64,000 nt of DNA from Sipunculus nudus. Taxonomy: Eukaryota; Annelida; Sipuncula; Golfingiida; Sipunculidae. This document shows, in pieces, positions 17,501 through 29,546 of the stretch (positions are counted from its first letter, which is position 1; each line of letters begins with the position of its first letter). Below the pieces are notes generated by a model. The model worked only from the letters and a program-made list of their open reading frames with translations. It did no database searches and was not told where the DNA came from. The translations under genes and the position numbers were made by a program. Where the stretch lies: positions 32,187,019 through 32,251,018 of the forward strand of contig CM049306.1 of the NCBI GenBank assembly GCA_026874595.1. Reading direction: 5' to 3'.

Positions 17501-20500
17501 TTTCAGGTATAATTCTATACTTCAGATTTTGAGGTAATATTGATGGTTCATAAAATAATAATGATTTTAAAACCAATTCCTACCACTATTTCTGAATGTT
17601 TGACCTTTGCAGGTGATGTTGAACCAGGAGGAGGTGGGTGTGGCAGAGTGGATAAACAAGAGTCATACGTTCAGTCTGCCGGAGGGTGATGAGGAGAACA
17701 GACTCGACATTCTGGTAGAAAATCTGGGACGTGTCAATTACGCTTTTGTGGACAGCCCTAACATGAACGATCAAAGAAAAGGTAAACTCGTCATTACTCT
17801 CCTGCAAGCATTATGATTAATATAATTATGAGCTATTTATATAATTAATATACTTTCTCAAGTAATATATATACACCACACAGTAGGCATTTCAATTTGA
17901 ATGATGCAGCCTACTTTGAGTTGTGAAGACAGTCATATGGAACACTAGGCTTCAGTTGTCATCATTTCCTATGCAATAATACTGGCATACAGGGATGGTA
18001 ATCTTATTATTGCAAGATTTACCAGTGTACTGTGTAATAACTAAATCTTTTCTCACATGATGGGTGTTGTTAGAAAGTATACAAAATATATTAAAAACTT
18101 GGTGCAAGTTAGTCCATGTAACATGAATTAACCTTAGGCCATATAGGCCATTTCCTTAAGAAGGTATGGTCATTATTAGAGATAAATCGGGTTCTGAGGA
18201 AGTAGTAATGATACTTGGGGGACAAAGATTGCAATATATCTGGTCAATCAATGTCAGTGCTAAGCAGTCTGAGATGACCGAGTAATCCCAGTCTACAAGT
18301 TTCTGAGTTTGGAGGACGACACCACTCAGGCTGTGTCATAAGTTAAGGTGATAGCAAGCAGGCAGCTTTCCCATATACTTAAAAAAGAGTTTGTCTGATT
18401 TGTGAATAATGTAAATAGTTGTTTCCTTTTCCATTAAACCAATTCAGTATACCTGACTTATCTGTAATAAAGCTGAAATGTGTTTAAAAAGACAAAAATG
18501 TTTGTAATCATTATTCCTGTAAAATATGGTCATTACATTAGTCTACAAACTAAATATGTAAATTGTGCAAGTGTATGTAAAATAATAATGATATTCCATT
18601 TAATCTTAATGTTGCAGTTCTCACAAATAAACTTTTTTGTTAAAAGAGACACATAAGTACTCTGTGTTTAGTGCTAACATAAGTATGTACAGAGAAAGCT
18701 TGGAATAAATATGGTATATGCAAAATTGCATTCAATTACATTTTCTACTATACATCAGTATCTGGACAATTTAAACAGAACATCTCACCACAGACATATT
18801 GTCTCTTAATTCAGGTCTCCGAGATGATGTCTATTTAAACTCAACAGAGGCACAGAAAGACTGGGAAATATTTCCGCTGGAATTCAAGCAGGCCCATATT
18901 GAAAGGTAAGAAAAGTTCAGTGTTCTATTCAGAATTGATACATCATAATAGTTTCATAAAACTGATATCTACTTTTGTTTAAAAACATTCCTGAATTGTT
19001 TCAATTTCTTTTTTTCCCCTGGTTAAAAGGTATCAGGACAAAGTTTCAGCTTTTTCAGACCAAAGAAAAAAATTGGTATTTTGTCTTTCTGTCAATCTAT
19101 CAATCTTTTCTTTATGTACTACATCTTATATTCACTATTTGCACTCACTTATATTTGCATCAATATCTGTTTAATTTTTTTTTCTCACAAATAGTTCACT
19201 TGTTTAAGATTTATCAGAACCAGTTTTTGTGGTTTTCAGCCTGAGTAAGTCCTCCCAATGGAAGCCATTTTCCCAAGAAGTCAAAGGACCAGCCATGTTC
19301 AAAGCCACTCTCAAGGTCACAGGAACGCCTAAGGACACATACATTTCAGATCAGGTAAACTTATCTGACACCCTTCAGATACTTTACAATATAATATCAG
19401 TCTAGTACTATGAAAATGTTCCCATTCCAACAAAAATCCATATGAGAAAGTTTCACTAAAGTCCTGTGATGGCTGTTGTGTTTTTTCCATCCTGTTTGAT
19501 ATGATGTGCATATCAAGTCACATTTAAACACACCCTGCATGTAAGTAATGTTAATGGTTGACACCTGTTTAAAGACTGGCTCTGTGTAGGTTCTTATATA
19601 CTATCTTTCTGGTGCTTGACTCCCTCCTCAGGTGTGAATGGTGTCTTGTTGCTGTTCCCAGTGTTGATCAGTTGACAAGGATTATGACATAGCTTGTGAG
19701 ACCTATTATTTATAACAGGTCAGACTTTACAACCTGCATGAACAATTTCAGCAGTTTTGAGAAACCTCTCCATCTTTGTTGTCCATTCTGCTGAGGTACT
19801 TTTATTCTGTTGCCCTTCCATGCAAACACTGTCATTTAACAGGATATGTATTGTATTAGTAAACATAGCAAATGGAACTAATATCCAGGCCTATCCTGAT
19901 CAGATTTCCTTGGAAACCAGACTTTTGGTGAGTTGTTTAGGTGATCTATTTCATGAAAACACAATTTAAAAAAAAAAAAACATTTCATACAGCTGGTTTA
20001 AAATATTTATCATCACCTCCATTGAAACTAAAATTAAACAAACTTGAAAAAAAAATTATTTTGTGTACAAATCTAAACAAAAGTTGTGAATTATAAGGAA
20101 AAAATGCCTGTGGATTTTGAAAAGTTTTTCAGTGATATCTTGATTTTGTACGCAGATTTATTTGTATATTATGTCTGTTAAAGTACATCAGTAATATCAC
20201 AGTTTTAATTTGGTTATCAAATAGGGAACATTAATAAAATCAAAATTGTGATAGTTTATACAGTATGTTCAGCATGTTAATAGATGTCTGATAGATGTTT
20301 AAAATTCCTGTCACTTTATGTTATTTTAAACATGAGGTGAACAAAAAAAAGTCACTCTTCCTTGTGTTATTTAGGGATGGACCAAGGGCTCGGTGTTTGT
20401 TAATGGATTTAACCTCGGCCGCTACTGGGAGAGAGGTCCTCAGCATACACTGTACCTGCCAGGTCCCCTGCTCAAAGAGGGAGACAATGAGGTAACATAC

Positions 20501-21419
20501 ACACACACACATACGTCAGGGGATCCAAAGGAGATCCCCTGGATGTGAGCCCGTCTTATTATTCATATGATATTATTCATCTAAAATTTTTCCGTCCCTC
20601 TTTGAAGCAGAGAATAATTGGTAATTAACCAATCAATATTATTTTGGTACATTTTAATGCAAGAACTGATCCTTCAGTTGGGAGTTTTATATGATATTAC
20701 TCAAATCAGTTGGCTCAGTCAGAACATATTAAGGTAGCAATGTTGTCTGCATTAATTTTGCACCTTTGCCTCAATATAATGCCAAGAAGTCATTCTATTT
20801 TTATGCAAAACCCCATACAGTTTATATAATTTTAAACCTTATATAATTAACTGTCTGAAAAAAATATAATTTGTCTTTGTATCTCATCAGTGACTTTTCA
20901 TTTTTAAACTAAAATAATAACTATTTTATTTTACAAAACAAGTCATTTCTCACCCATGATAATAGTCAGCAAATTTTCAGGTTTCCCATGTTTTAGTATA
21001 TAAAAAAATATCTGCAAACAATTTTTTCACTGACCTATCATGTGCTTTTCATGTTAAAAATGCAATTTGAAAATTTTGGTAGTACAAAAATCAATTTACC
21101 GTGGAAAACTTTTTTCCTTATTCCTTATTATTATGAGAAGGTGGAGGGTTTATTTAGGAATCAATCTGATGTTTGTGACCAAGAGGTGATATATTTTAAT
21201 TTTGTACTAAACATCATGCTTCACGTTGACTTTCAGATCATGATATTTGAGTTGCACAAACCATCAGATATAGTAGTGTTCAGGTCTAAGCCTGACCTTG
21301 GGGAGATAGTTGAACACAGCACCATCATTCCAGCCAGCTCACGGCTCCAGATCTTCCTCCTCAGAAACATCCTGAAGCTGGGCAGCTGGACCTGGCACAT
21401 CATCAGGCTGTTCATGTGA
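5552..21419 (+). CDS. GLB1L2: Beta-galactosidase-1-like protein 2/3 (glycoside hydrolase family 35), 18 exons
   Basis: A GH35 exo-beta-galactosidase-like enzyme, expected to remove terminal beta-galactose. Exons: 5552-5562, 7916-8116, 8920-8988, 9980-10075, 10874-10982, 11843-11935, 12767-12848, 13585-13743, 14285-14449, 14904-14993, 15333-15377, 15751-15809, 16324-16470, 17613-17781, 18815-18905, 19240-19354, 20375-20491, 21237-21419. All joins are GT-AG and in phase, totalling 2001 bases (666 aa; human GLB1L2 is 636). Landmarks: [18 protein letters not shown] near the N-terminus, [16 protein letters not shown], the acid/base Glu in LENEYGS (about E177), the nucleophile in [14 protein letters not shown] (about E254), [15 protein letters not shown], then beta-domain motifs [11 protein letters not shown] and NGFNLGRYW. 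If the four-residue first exon is non-coding, ATG 7941 gives 654 aa. No signal peptide or membrane anchor is visible from either start, unlike human GLB1L2. The ortholog subtype (L2 versus L3) is uncertain. Confidence 0.93.
8117..8919 (+). other. Intron 2 of the GLB1L2-like gene
   Basis: AT-rich intron bounded by AC|GTAGGT and TGTAG|A. It contains a segment near 8170-8290 beginning AGGGCTCGAC that looks like a dispersed repeat rather than coding sequence. No exon was recognised inside. Confidence 0.6.
10440..10670 (+). mobile_element. SINE copy with tRNA-like head, in an intron
   Basis: Begins with CAGTCGAGGGATAAAATGC and a degenerate tRNA-like head. A central block (GGTTTTCTTCAAGTTCTTC, then AGTTTCCTCCACC) follows, and it ends in an A/T-rich tail. 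The same order of blocks occurs in reverse at 30612-30800, so the two define one family. It lies between GLB1L2-like exons 10075 and 10874. Similarity of the central block to conserved metazoan SINE domains is from memory, not a search. Confidence 0.6.
11205..11665 (+). repeat. Degenerate repeats with TGACCT...AAGGTCA cores, intronic
   Basis: At least three diverged copies of a block reading roughly GACCTTGACCTTCATCTTC, AAGGTCA, then an AAATGAAGATAT-like stretch (near 11213, 11420 and 11558). They lie between exons ending 10982 and starting 11843. Each core is a small imperfect palindrome. Copies are too diverged to fix a period by eye. Confidence 0.45.
12403..12568. mobile_element. MITE-like element with CAGTGAAACC inverted ends
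   Basis: Starts TACAGTGAAACC and ends GGTGATTTCACTGT, giving imperfect terminal inverted repeats of about 10-12 bases. Internal palindromic blocks are AACCATCCTG and GGTGGTCACC. About 165 bases, no open frame. The CAGTGAAACC end is typical of small Tc1/mariner-type elements in invertebrates (recalled, not searched). It sits in the intron after exon 11843-11935. Confidence 0.6.
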
Positions 21420-21709
21420 TAAGTCCACCTCGTCTGGATGTACTAACACCTGCAGGGGTTAATCTATGATTATGCTCAATTAAGTGCCAAGACTTGTTAA
21501 AGGGAAGTTTCCTGGTGCTAGAATGAGTCCTGTGTTATGATAAAAAGTAACTGTTTTCCTTCGGTCTGGTTTGACTAAAATAGAGAATATCCTTCTTAGT
21601 GGACAGGCCATGTGACCAATGTTGCTAATGTTCACATTCACTTTCTAGTACAATAATGTTTATTTCATTTAAGTGTTAGCCTGTAGTGATGTCTACTTAG
21701 CTGTGATAC

Positions 21710-21715
21710 AATAAA
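21710..21715 (+). terminator. Poly(A) signal of the GLB1L2-like gene
   Basis: AATAAA 290 bases after the TGA at 21417-21419, the first canonical signal in the 3' flank. Confidence 0.7.
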
Positions 21716-22870
21716 GAAATATGATTTATCTTGTGTATAAAAATCAGAGGTTTGAGTGGAAATGGTAATCCTTGATCTCTAGCAGAATTTTTTTTCACAT
21801 CAAGGCATGCCTCCACACTTCTAGCACAGTCCCCTTGATTCATACAATGGATGATTAATAATATCCATTGTATAGGTCCATTAGCCTTGTGTCTGACTAA
21901 AGATGCAAGCTAAATAGAAATGGCATGCAAATCAAATGGACTATGGGTAATTGTAAAAGATTACATAAGACTTGTCAGATATAAATATAAGCTAAGCCTT
22001 GATCTAGTTTTTGCGTCTCAACTTTTTCTTATGCTTGCAAAATCAGACCATTTATACTAAAGTGGCTGAGACCATGTTTGAGACTAGAATCTGAATTACT
22101 GAACAACAAATTGTGCAAGTGTTTTCATGGGAGTATAGTTTGTATGATAAAAAATGATAGATTGATATGTGAAGAGGTAAAATATTGCAGAGTTCAAAAT
22201 CCTGCAAATACCAATTAGCTCACTGCAACTCGAAAATTACTTGATTAAATCTTAGGTGGATGTTTATGCCTTGTTATGTCTATTTTATTAATTAAAAAAG
22301 AAATAAGTTGCCTAGTCACTCATTTTGAGTACATTACATCACACTGATCCATGACTGGTATATTATCAATGTTCCTGTACTGTATGTCTCAAATAGTGGT
22401 GTAAATGTCACATTCCATCTTATACAAACAACCAGAATTGCCACTGTGTTAAATTAACAGATTTTACAATTATCTTTTATATGTTAATTTTATTGAAGTT
22501 TAATCAGAACTTCATTGCATAGTATGACAGTACAAGCTTTGTTTTGTTACCTTTGCTAACTGTTAAGTTTTAAATATATAATATTTGTTTATATTAGACA
22601 TGGAGACTTTTTTTTCACAGTGCAATATGAAATTTTTATATGATTAGGCTTCTTATATAGCAGTATTTTGGTATCATCTTTAATTTTAATAAAAAAATTG
22701 TTGATCTATCATTTTGTTTTTTAACGTTGCTGTATATATTGAGCGAGTGAAATCTTACAAAATATGACCTAGCAACACTGGGAGCCACTAAAAATGACAA
22801 TTTTAGTTCACTTGAGTGAAAATTTTCAGAGCTTTAGCATCAGGATTTTCTCCTTTTCTTTAATTCATTT
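21716..22870. other. Intergenic AT-rich DNA
   Basis: Downstream of the GLB1L2-like gene. No open frame with protein similarity was found. The sequence is homogeneous and AT-rich, without a clear repeat. Confidence 0.5.
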
Positions 22871-23169
22871 GTATGGTTGTGTGCAGGGGTGGATCCAGGA
22901 TTAAGGAAAGGGGGGTCCAACCCAGGAGGACTAATAGCAATGTCTATAAACAGGTTCGGAGGTGCAGATAATTAGGGGGGTCCGGGCCACACAAATTGGT
23001 CTTAAACACTTAAACAAGTAGCCCAAAGGTGATGACACTCAGCTACATTTGACTGGATGCTCATTTCTTTTAGTAATGTTATATATTGTCTGTGATAATG
23101 GCCTATTGCTAATGTTACTATGTTGAAAAAATTACAGAATAAAAATTTCAGGATTCATAATAGACCTGC
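22871..23169. repeat. Possible dispersed repeat fragment
   Basis: Contains GGGGTGGATCCAGGATTAAGG, a G-rich stretch and a second GGGGGGTCCGGG block. This style is often seen in decayed invertebrate mobile elements. Boundaries and class are unclear. No coding signal. Confidence 0.35.
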
Positions 23170-24093
23170 CAAAGGTTCCAAGGAAATAGGATACACCCTT
23201 TCTGTCTAGGTGCTCAGAATCATTTTTCAGGTCCATAGCTCACAGAATATAGGTCACCATGACCCAAAGTCAGGTTGCAAGGAGAATTGCCAAGGACTTC
23301 CCTTAATGTCATGTTAGAAGAGACTTGGGCTAATGGATACAATTTGTGCCCTGTCTGACTGCTCAAAATCATGCTTCTGACCAGTAGCTTGCCAAATATA
23401 GGTCACCATGACCTAATTTTATATTCCATAGGAGATTTGCCTAGGACCTAGGTCTAATGCATATAATTTGTACCCATCTGACGTTAAAGGTACTCAAATC
23501 ATGTTTTTGGCCTGTCACATGCAGGTTTCCAGTGGGATTTGCCGAGATCTCCCTGGATGTTGTGTTGGAAGATTTTATGGCTTAAGGATGCAATTTGTGC
23601 CCTATCTGGCTGTATTTGATATGTTTTATAAGAATTAAGTTACCTAATTTCAGGATTAAGAAGACTTGCCAAAGACCTCCCTAGACTTTTCAATATAAGC
23701 TTCAAAGGAAAATAGATACAATTTGTACCTTGTCTGTCAGGATACTCAAATTCATATTTTTTTGGCTCATAGCACATATAATATAGCCTGTGCACCATGA
23801 CATAATTACTGCAAGATTTGCCTATTACCTCCCTGGGTGTTGCTTAAGAAGATTCTAGGCCTAATGGATACAATTTGTACCTAGCTGACATTCAGGGTGC
23901 TCATATGACACCCTTTTCCCTGCAGGTTGCAGAATATCGGTCACCATGACCTAATTTCATGTTTCCAAGGATATTTGCCTGGGACCTCCTTGAATGTTAT
24001 GTTAGAATATTCTAGGCCTAATGGATACAATTTGTGTCCAATCTGACTGTCTGGGTGCTTATATGAAATCTTTAAATATAGGACAAAATATAG
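23170..24093 (+). repeat. Satellite-like array, unit A, left part
   Basis: About six or seven diverged tandem copies of a unit of roughly 130-160 bases. Recurrent blocks in order: AATATAGGTCACCATGACCT, AATTTCA, CCAAGGAGATTTGCCTAGGACC, TAGAAGATTCTAGGCCTAATG, GATACAATTTGTGCCCTGTC, TGACTGTCTGGGTGCT. Copies drift and some are shortened. The array is interrupted at 24094 by a solo LTR and resumes at 24895. Confidence 0.85.
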
Positions 24094-24890
24094 TGTTACA
24101 AGTGCTCTTTTTATTGCATGGCACGGGCGTTACTCATGTTGTAGCGCTCTTGCCTGGCCGCTTGTTACATTCTATGTTTAATCCGTACCGGTTGAACTCT
24201 TGTTGTCCCGCTGGCATGGTCGTGAGTCACGTGTACACCATGGTTTGTTGAGACATGCAGCGCTGTTTTTCTAGAGAATTCCTGAAACGTGTGTTGTGCA
24301 AGGTCTTATAGACTGTTCGAGAAGTGGAAAATTCTCGGCTTTAGGTGTGAAGGTATATAAAGAGGCTCTTTTTAGAACCAGAGGGGCAGAGAGAGACAGC
24401 AGAGCAGATCCCAGCGGACGCAGAAGCGTGTGTCAGATTCTAAGACCTTATCCGACGAATGCGGCAATTATACATTTTCAAAGACTTTCTCCTGGATTTT
24501 ATGCATTTGGACTTCGGTTTACTTTCTGGATGTTACAAGAGCTTTACACTGGACTGTCATTCTCCGAGAGTTTACATTAAACGGACTTATCGTTGTGATG
24601 GTGATGGTATCCAGGTACTCTACCATTATCTTTCTCTGTGATTGTATTGACTTGTTGCTATACCGCTGTTTTACTGTTTAATTGCATTGATTTAGTGTAT
24701 TGTATTGTTAGGGTTGTTTTGAGAATAAATTATAGTTATTTGTTAACAAAAAAAAAACACTGACTTCTTTATTCATTCCCCTAGACATTTCACGCTGCCT
24801 AGTGTTACAGAATCTGATTTTTTTTTATCTCCGTTACAGAATTTGTGTTCATTACGCATACGTTATCTGTTTATATTAGGTTCCGTAACA
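24094..24890 (+). mobile_element. Solo LTR of a Ty3/gypsy-type retrotransposon with 4-bp target duplication
   Basis: 797 bases bounded by TGTTAC and GTAACA, flanked on both sides by ATAG. The flanks rejoin cleanly into a satellite unit A sequence (AAAATATAG followed by GT...ATGGTGACC), showing precise insertion. Inside are a TATA-like GTATATAAAG near 24352 and an AATAAA near 24724, as expected of an LTR promoter and poly(A) site. The same LTR family flanks the pol fragment at 39230-40925, which places it in the gypsy group. Short open frames inside are not genes. Confidence 0.9.
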
Positions 24891-24894
24891 ATAG

Positions 24895-26110
24895 GTAATG
24901 GTGACCTAATTTTAGTTTTCCAAGGACATTTGCCAAGGATATCTCAGAATGTTACATTCAAAGATTCTAGGCATGACATACAATGTGTGCCCTGTCTGAC
25001 TTTCTTGATGCTCTAAATCCTGGTTTCGGCCTGTACGTCTCAAACCAAGGTCATCATGACCTAATTTTAGGCTTCCAAGGAGATTTGCCTAGAACCTCTC
25101 AGGATGTTGCGTTAGAAGAGTCAAGGCCTAATGGGTACGATTTGTGCCCCGTGTGTCTGGGTGCTTATATGACATCTTTTCCTAAATGGGTTCCAAAATA
25201 TAGGCCATGGTGACCTAATATCAGTTTTCCAAGGACATTTGCCAAAGACATCTCATAGTTTTACATTAGAAGAGTCAAGGCCTAATGGGTACGATTTGTG
25301 CCCCGTGTGTCTGGGTGCTTGTATGACATCTTTTCCTAAATGGGTTGCAAAATTTAGGTCATGGTGACCGAGTTTCAGTTTTCCAAGAACATTTTCCAAG
25401 GACGTCTCAGAATGTTATATTAGAAGATTCTAAGCCTAACAGATACACTTTGTGCCCTGTCTGACTGTCTGGTACTTGAATGTCATCTTTTTCTATAGCT
25501 CGCAAAATATAGGTCATGGTGACCTAATTTCAGGTTTCCAAGGACATTTGCCAAGGAGGTCTTAGAATGTTACATTAGAAGATTCAAGGCCTAATAAATA
25601 CAATGTGTGCCCTGTCTGACTTTTTAGGTGCTTAAAATCCAGTTTTCAGCCTGCAGGTCACAAAATGTAGATCACCATGACTTAATTTCAAGTTTCGAAG
25701 GAGATTTGCCTAGAAACTCTCAGGATATTGTGTTAGAAGATTCTAGGATTAACAGATACGATTTGATCCCATCTGACATTAAGGGTGCTCATATGACATC
25801 TTTTCCCTATAGTTCCCAGAATATAGGTCACTGAGACCTAATTTCAAGTTTTCAAGGACATTTGCTTAGGACCTCCCTAAATGACAGGTATGAGGATTCT
25901 AGGCCTAATGGATACAATTTTTGCCCCGTCTGACTGTCTGGGTGGTCAAAGTGAGGTTTTCGGCCTGTAGGTCAAAAAATAAAGGTCACCATGACCTAAT
26001 GTCGGGTTTTCGAGGAGATTTACCTTGGACCTCCTTGGATGTTCAGTTAGGAAATATCTAGGTCTAACGGTTACGACTTGTGCCCTGTTAACGGACGGAC
26101 GGCCCATATC
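24895..26110 (+). repeat. Satellite-like array, unit A, right part
   Basis: About eight further copies of unit A, continuing the array broken by the solo LTR. Two copies near 25110-25360 share nearly identical GAGTCAAGGCCTAATGGGTA and GTGCCCCGTGTGTCTGGGTG blocks, indicating recent local duplication. The array ends at a CCCTGTTAACGGACGGACGG junction, which also occurs inverted near 57290. Confidence 0.85.
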
Positions 26111-26425
26111 TCAGGGGTGGTATGTATTTGGCTGAAATTGTGCAAGTCCACTGATCTTGGATCTGTCCCTCTCGCACACGAGACTGTGGCGCCACCCACA
26201 ATCATTTAAGCATGGCATCTATCCATGCGTTTCGCAGCGTTTGTCATCTGTTCGTCTTAGTGATTGGTTCAATGTATTGGGCCGAATCATGCGTATCCAT
26301 AGATCTTGATACCTCCGTCTCGTACTCAAACGCGTAGCGCCATCTGCAATCTTTTTCGCGAGGCTTCCATCCGTACGTGTGCTTTGGGTGAAAACGCAGA
26401 CAACGCAGGCTCCGCTGTTTCTGGG
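26111..26425 (+). repeat. Unit B of the same composite repeat family
   Basis: Two copies of a unit built from TATCTCAGGGGTGG, GGCTGAAATTGTGCA, CATAGATCTTG, GTGGCGCCA, CATCTGCAATC and ATCCATGCGT-like blocks. The same unit is tandemly repeated at 57600-58900. Short open frames here are by-products of the repeat. Confidence 0.7.
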
Positions 26426-26429
26426 CCAC

Positions 26430-28140
26430 ATTATCACATTATGAATGACCGCATTCAAAAGGATATCTTTTACGGAGGACTGATGTCATGGGGGAGAACA
26501 ACCTGCAGCTCACAGCTGCGACGAAAGATGTCATTAAAAGGTTATTTAAATCAGTTTGGCATTGTATCATAGCAGCAGCTCGCTGATGATGGCACGAGAA
26601 AGAGTAGCTTACTCGTCCAACATCTGAAGACAAGTAATATAAGAAGCGCAACAACCCAAACATATCACATATGTGACCTTTGCGAATACTAGTCCCGCAT
26701 TGGATTCTTTAGTCATAAGCGACGGAGGCTTACCAAATCAATTTGAACTGAGAACGTCACTCGATGATAATATCTAAGCAGCTATGGCAAATCGAGCTCA
26801 CGTTATTCTGGGAAATGTTTACATATGGCGGTTTCATAGCTACCGGGCAAAAAAATCCAGCTACACTGTTGTCTTCAATTTTCTCTGAAACCGCGTTGCG
26901 TATGAGACTGTGTTATATCTCATTTCTTGCCGGATTTCCGCAAGCATTTTGGTCAGTTGCGTATGTCTGTTTGTCATGATGTTGGTTGTCCCCATTCTAC
27001 TTGCGGCACTTGCCACAATTTTACAGCAATCGCTTTCAAACCTACACAGTTGATTGGCAATCAAAAGCCCAGGAAGCCTATTGTTTTTGGTCAAGATAGG
27101 TCAAAGGTCATGTTCATCAAAACGCCACAAAATCGTGTATTCTTCATATCTTTGTCCATAATCATCATAGCTGCAAAATCCATAGTTCCTTTTATTTGTC
27201 AGGTGGTTGCTCATACATATAATTCCTTGAGATCCTGACCTTAAATTATGACATTAACATAATTCACTTGAGTTCGGCACATCATTCTGCATGGCAGATG
27301 TGGTCAAGATAAAATCCCTAGCATTTAGGCACGAACTATGAATACAGTGCTTATGAAAACAGAATAAACCAGTTGAATTTAAAACATGAATTCACTTTAA
27401 AATTACCTTTCTTCATATCCCTTATGACATCTATGGTCTTTGTCATTATTGGACTGTATTGTGTGTTGCGCTGTCCCAAGTCAGTTGCAACAATGTAGAA
27501 TTAATTTAATGTATTATTGATTATATAATTGGTCTTTTGATAAAAAGATATTAAGCTATGACCAACTATGTACACTGTTGGAAAAGATTTTTTAAAGGTG
27601 AATTTAAAGGTAGATTTCTCAGAGCCGGATTACAGATCAAAAGCGCCGGTAGTCTGCCCGTGCAGACATTTTACAAACTCTGGTTGTAGGTAGGCTTGAT
27701 TTGATTAGTATTCTAAATGTTACTGATAGGGAGCTTATTATTGGATATTATGTGATGATTATGCGGCGGCTTTATGTCGCAAACTGGAATATAAATGCCA
27801 ACGTTGAGGCGGGAAAAGGCAGACAAGAGCACATAGTAAAAAAAGAAGTCGCCTGTTGAGGCAGTCGCTGTGAGACATTTGCTGAGCATTTGTATGCATG
27901 GCCATGCATGGTGTCTGGAGATACGACCGACTGTCTGCGTGTACTTGACGACAGATATTGCTAAAGATGGATGTGTCCATGTGATTGTAAGCTGGAGTGA
28001 AAGAGTGAGAAAAACATTCACATTCACATTTAAACAAATCTTAATATTTGATTATCAAAATATGGGATACCAAAAATTTGGAACGTCTGAGATTATCAGC
28101 GTCAGATAGGTTTTCGCACAGTCCTTATGGATTTATAAAG
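26430..28140. other. No gene recognised
   Basis: Several short open frames (for example 26764-26979 and 26927-27238) show no motif and no consistent splice context. Moderately AT-rich, with no clear tandem structure. Confidence 0.4.
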
Positions 28141-28158
28141 CGTCAAAAGTCTAGTTTT

Positions 28159-28240
28159 CGCAGCCTGCAGGATTCGAACCTGCGCGGGCAGAGCCCATTG
28201 GATTTCGAGTCCAACGCCTTAACCACTCGGCCAAGACTGC
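28159..28240 (-). tRNA. tRNA-Ser (anticodon CGA)
   Basis: An 82-base minus-strand sequence folds as a serine tRNA. The acceptor stem GCAGTCT pairs with AGGCTGC (one T-G wobble). It carries A-box TGGCCGAGTGG, anticodon loop CTCGAAA, a long variable arm (class II) and B-box GGTTCGAATCC. The discriminator base is G and the CCA is not encoded, as in eukaryotes. A TTTT pol III stop lies about 11 bases downstream on the minus strand. No intron is needed. It appears functional. Confidence 0.95.
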
Positions 28241-28249
28241 ACTTACGGA

Positions 28250-29540
28250 TCCTGATAAATAAATATTTATTTATATCAATGGTGAAGTGAACAACCAACA
28301 TTTTTATATGTATAGAACTGTACGTTTAGTCGGCATAAAAATGACAGATGCTGTGACTATATAAATATAGAGCATACATGTATAATTGAGAGTTCATGCT
28401 GTTGATGTTCACAAACCATTGGAATCTGGACACATGAAATTGGATTAATTGACAATTCAAGTTTTAATATGCCTATTACGTAAGGACAGCATTGACCAAA
28501 AATTGTCTGGCCCTCACAGAGGAACACACATTTTTAATGCGAAAAAATCAGTTTCCAAACATTTTTAAAATAAAATAAAGGTGATTCATTATTAATAAAC
28601 TAAATACATATTTTTATTATTATTAGTATGGTGAATCAAACGTATATAAAGTTTGAATCATGACATAAAATTTGGCAGCCTAAGTTCGCTAAAACTCGGC
28701 ACTCTTCATGCTTTGCATCTTATGTTCTTTCCAATATCAAGAGTGAACCCCCAACCAAATAGGCGCCTCATCCGAAAACGCTATGAACCATAGATAAATG
28801 GAGTTAGTGACGCTGCATTTTGTTTTTTGACTGTTTACCCGATAAAACGTTTCGAGGATTCACCTGACGGGTTAAGTGCATAGCTTCATCAGTAACAAAA
28901 TAAAGAATAGGATATTTATAAATTCAATTATCCCAGCTATGTCTGTGCCCGCACTGAATATAAATGAAGTACTAATGTACGCATATAGCAAAGTTGTGGA
29001 ACTGTGAAATCACTGGAACTTAGAGAACCGGTGATGTAGTGAGAGGGTGACCAATGTAACAAACAGAGCTTTCATTGAGATTCATATGTTAATTTTTACC
29101 AACTGTTTATAATTCAGTCACCTCCTTACTCCTTGCTCGATCATAACAGTTGTCGCTATATTTTCTTATGCATTTTATTCACTACCACAACTTCAAAGGT
29201 AATTTTTGTCTTAATTACACCTTGTCAGAGACTTTACGTATGCACTGCATTTCAGAAAGCTGTAGGCTAATTTGATCATAATTAGACCTCTCTTTGTCGT
29301 TCCCTGTGTATCTTTTTCACTCAACTGATATATTCTGCATATTTAATGAAATATCTTGTGCATTTAAAAAATTATAAGTTTTAACATTAAAAAATGCATT
29401 TTTTAGTGACTTGAATACGGAAAAATATATCCTGTGCCAGTTTCACGAATCAAATTAATTTATAATGAATTTTCGTATATTAACATCATTTATGCTATTC
29501 TGACAGTACATTAAGAAACCGTGCTAATTAGATATATTTA
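28250..29540. other. No gene recognised
   Basis: AT-rich flank beyond the tRNA. A block near 28815-28905 (CGTTTCGAGGATTCACCTGA, then GCTTCATCAG) resembles sequence at the ends of dispersed elements, but boundaries are not visible. No coding signal. Confidence 0.4.
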
Positions 29541-29546
29541 TTATTA

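Noticed and set aside
24021-24681. Several plus-strand open frames of 60-94 residues
   Set aside because: They lie in satellite unit A and the solo LTR, with no motifs.
23170-26110. Possible CRISPR-like array
   Set aside because: Units of 130-160 bases are diverged along their whole length, with no constant short repeats or unique spacers, and the genome is eukaryotic.
28815-28905. Second hammerhead-like candidate (CTGATGA...CGAAACG on the minus strand)
   Set aside because: The core words are present, but the intervening 33 bases do not form a stem II closing next to the core.
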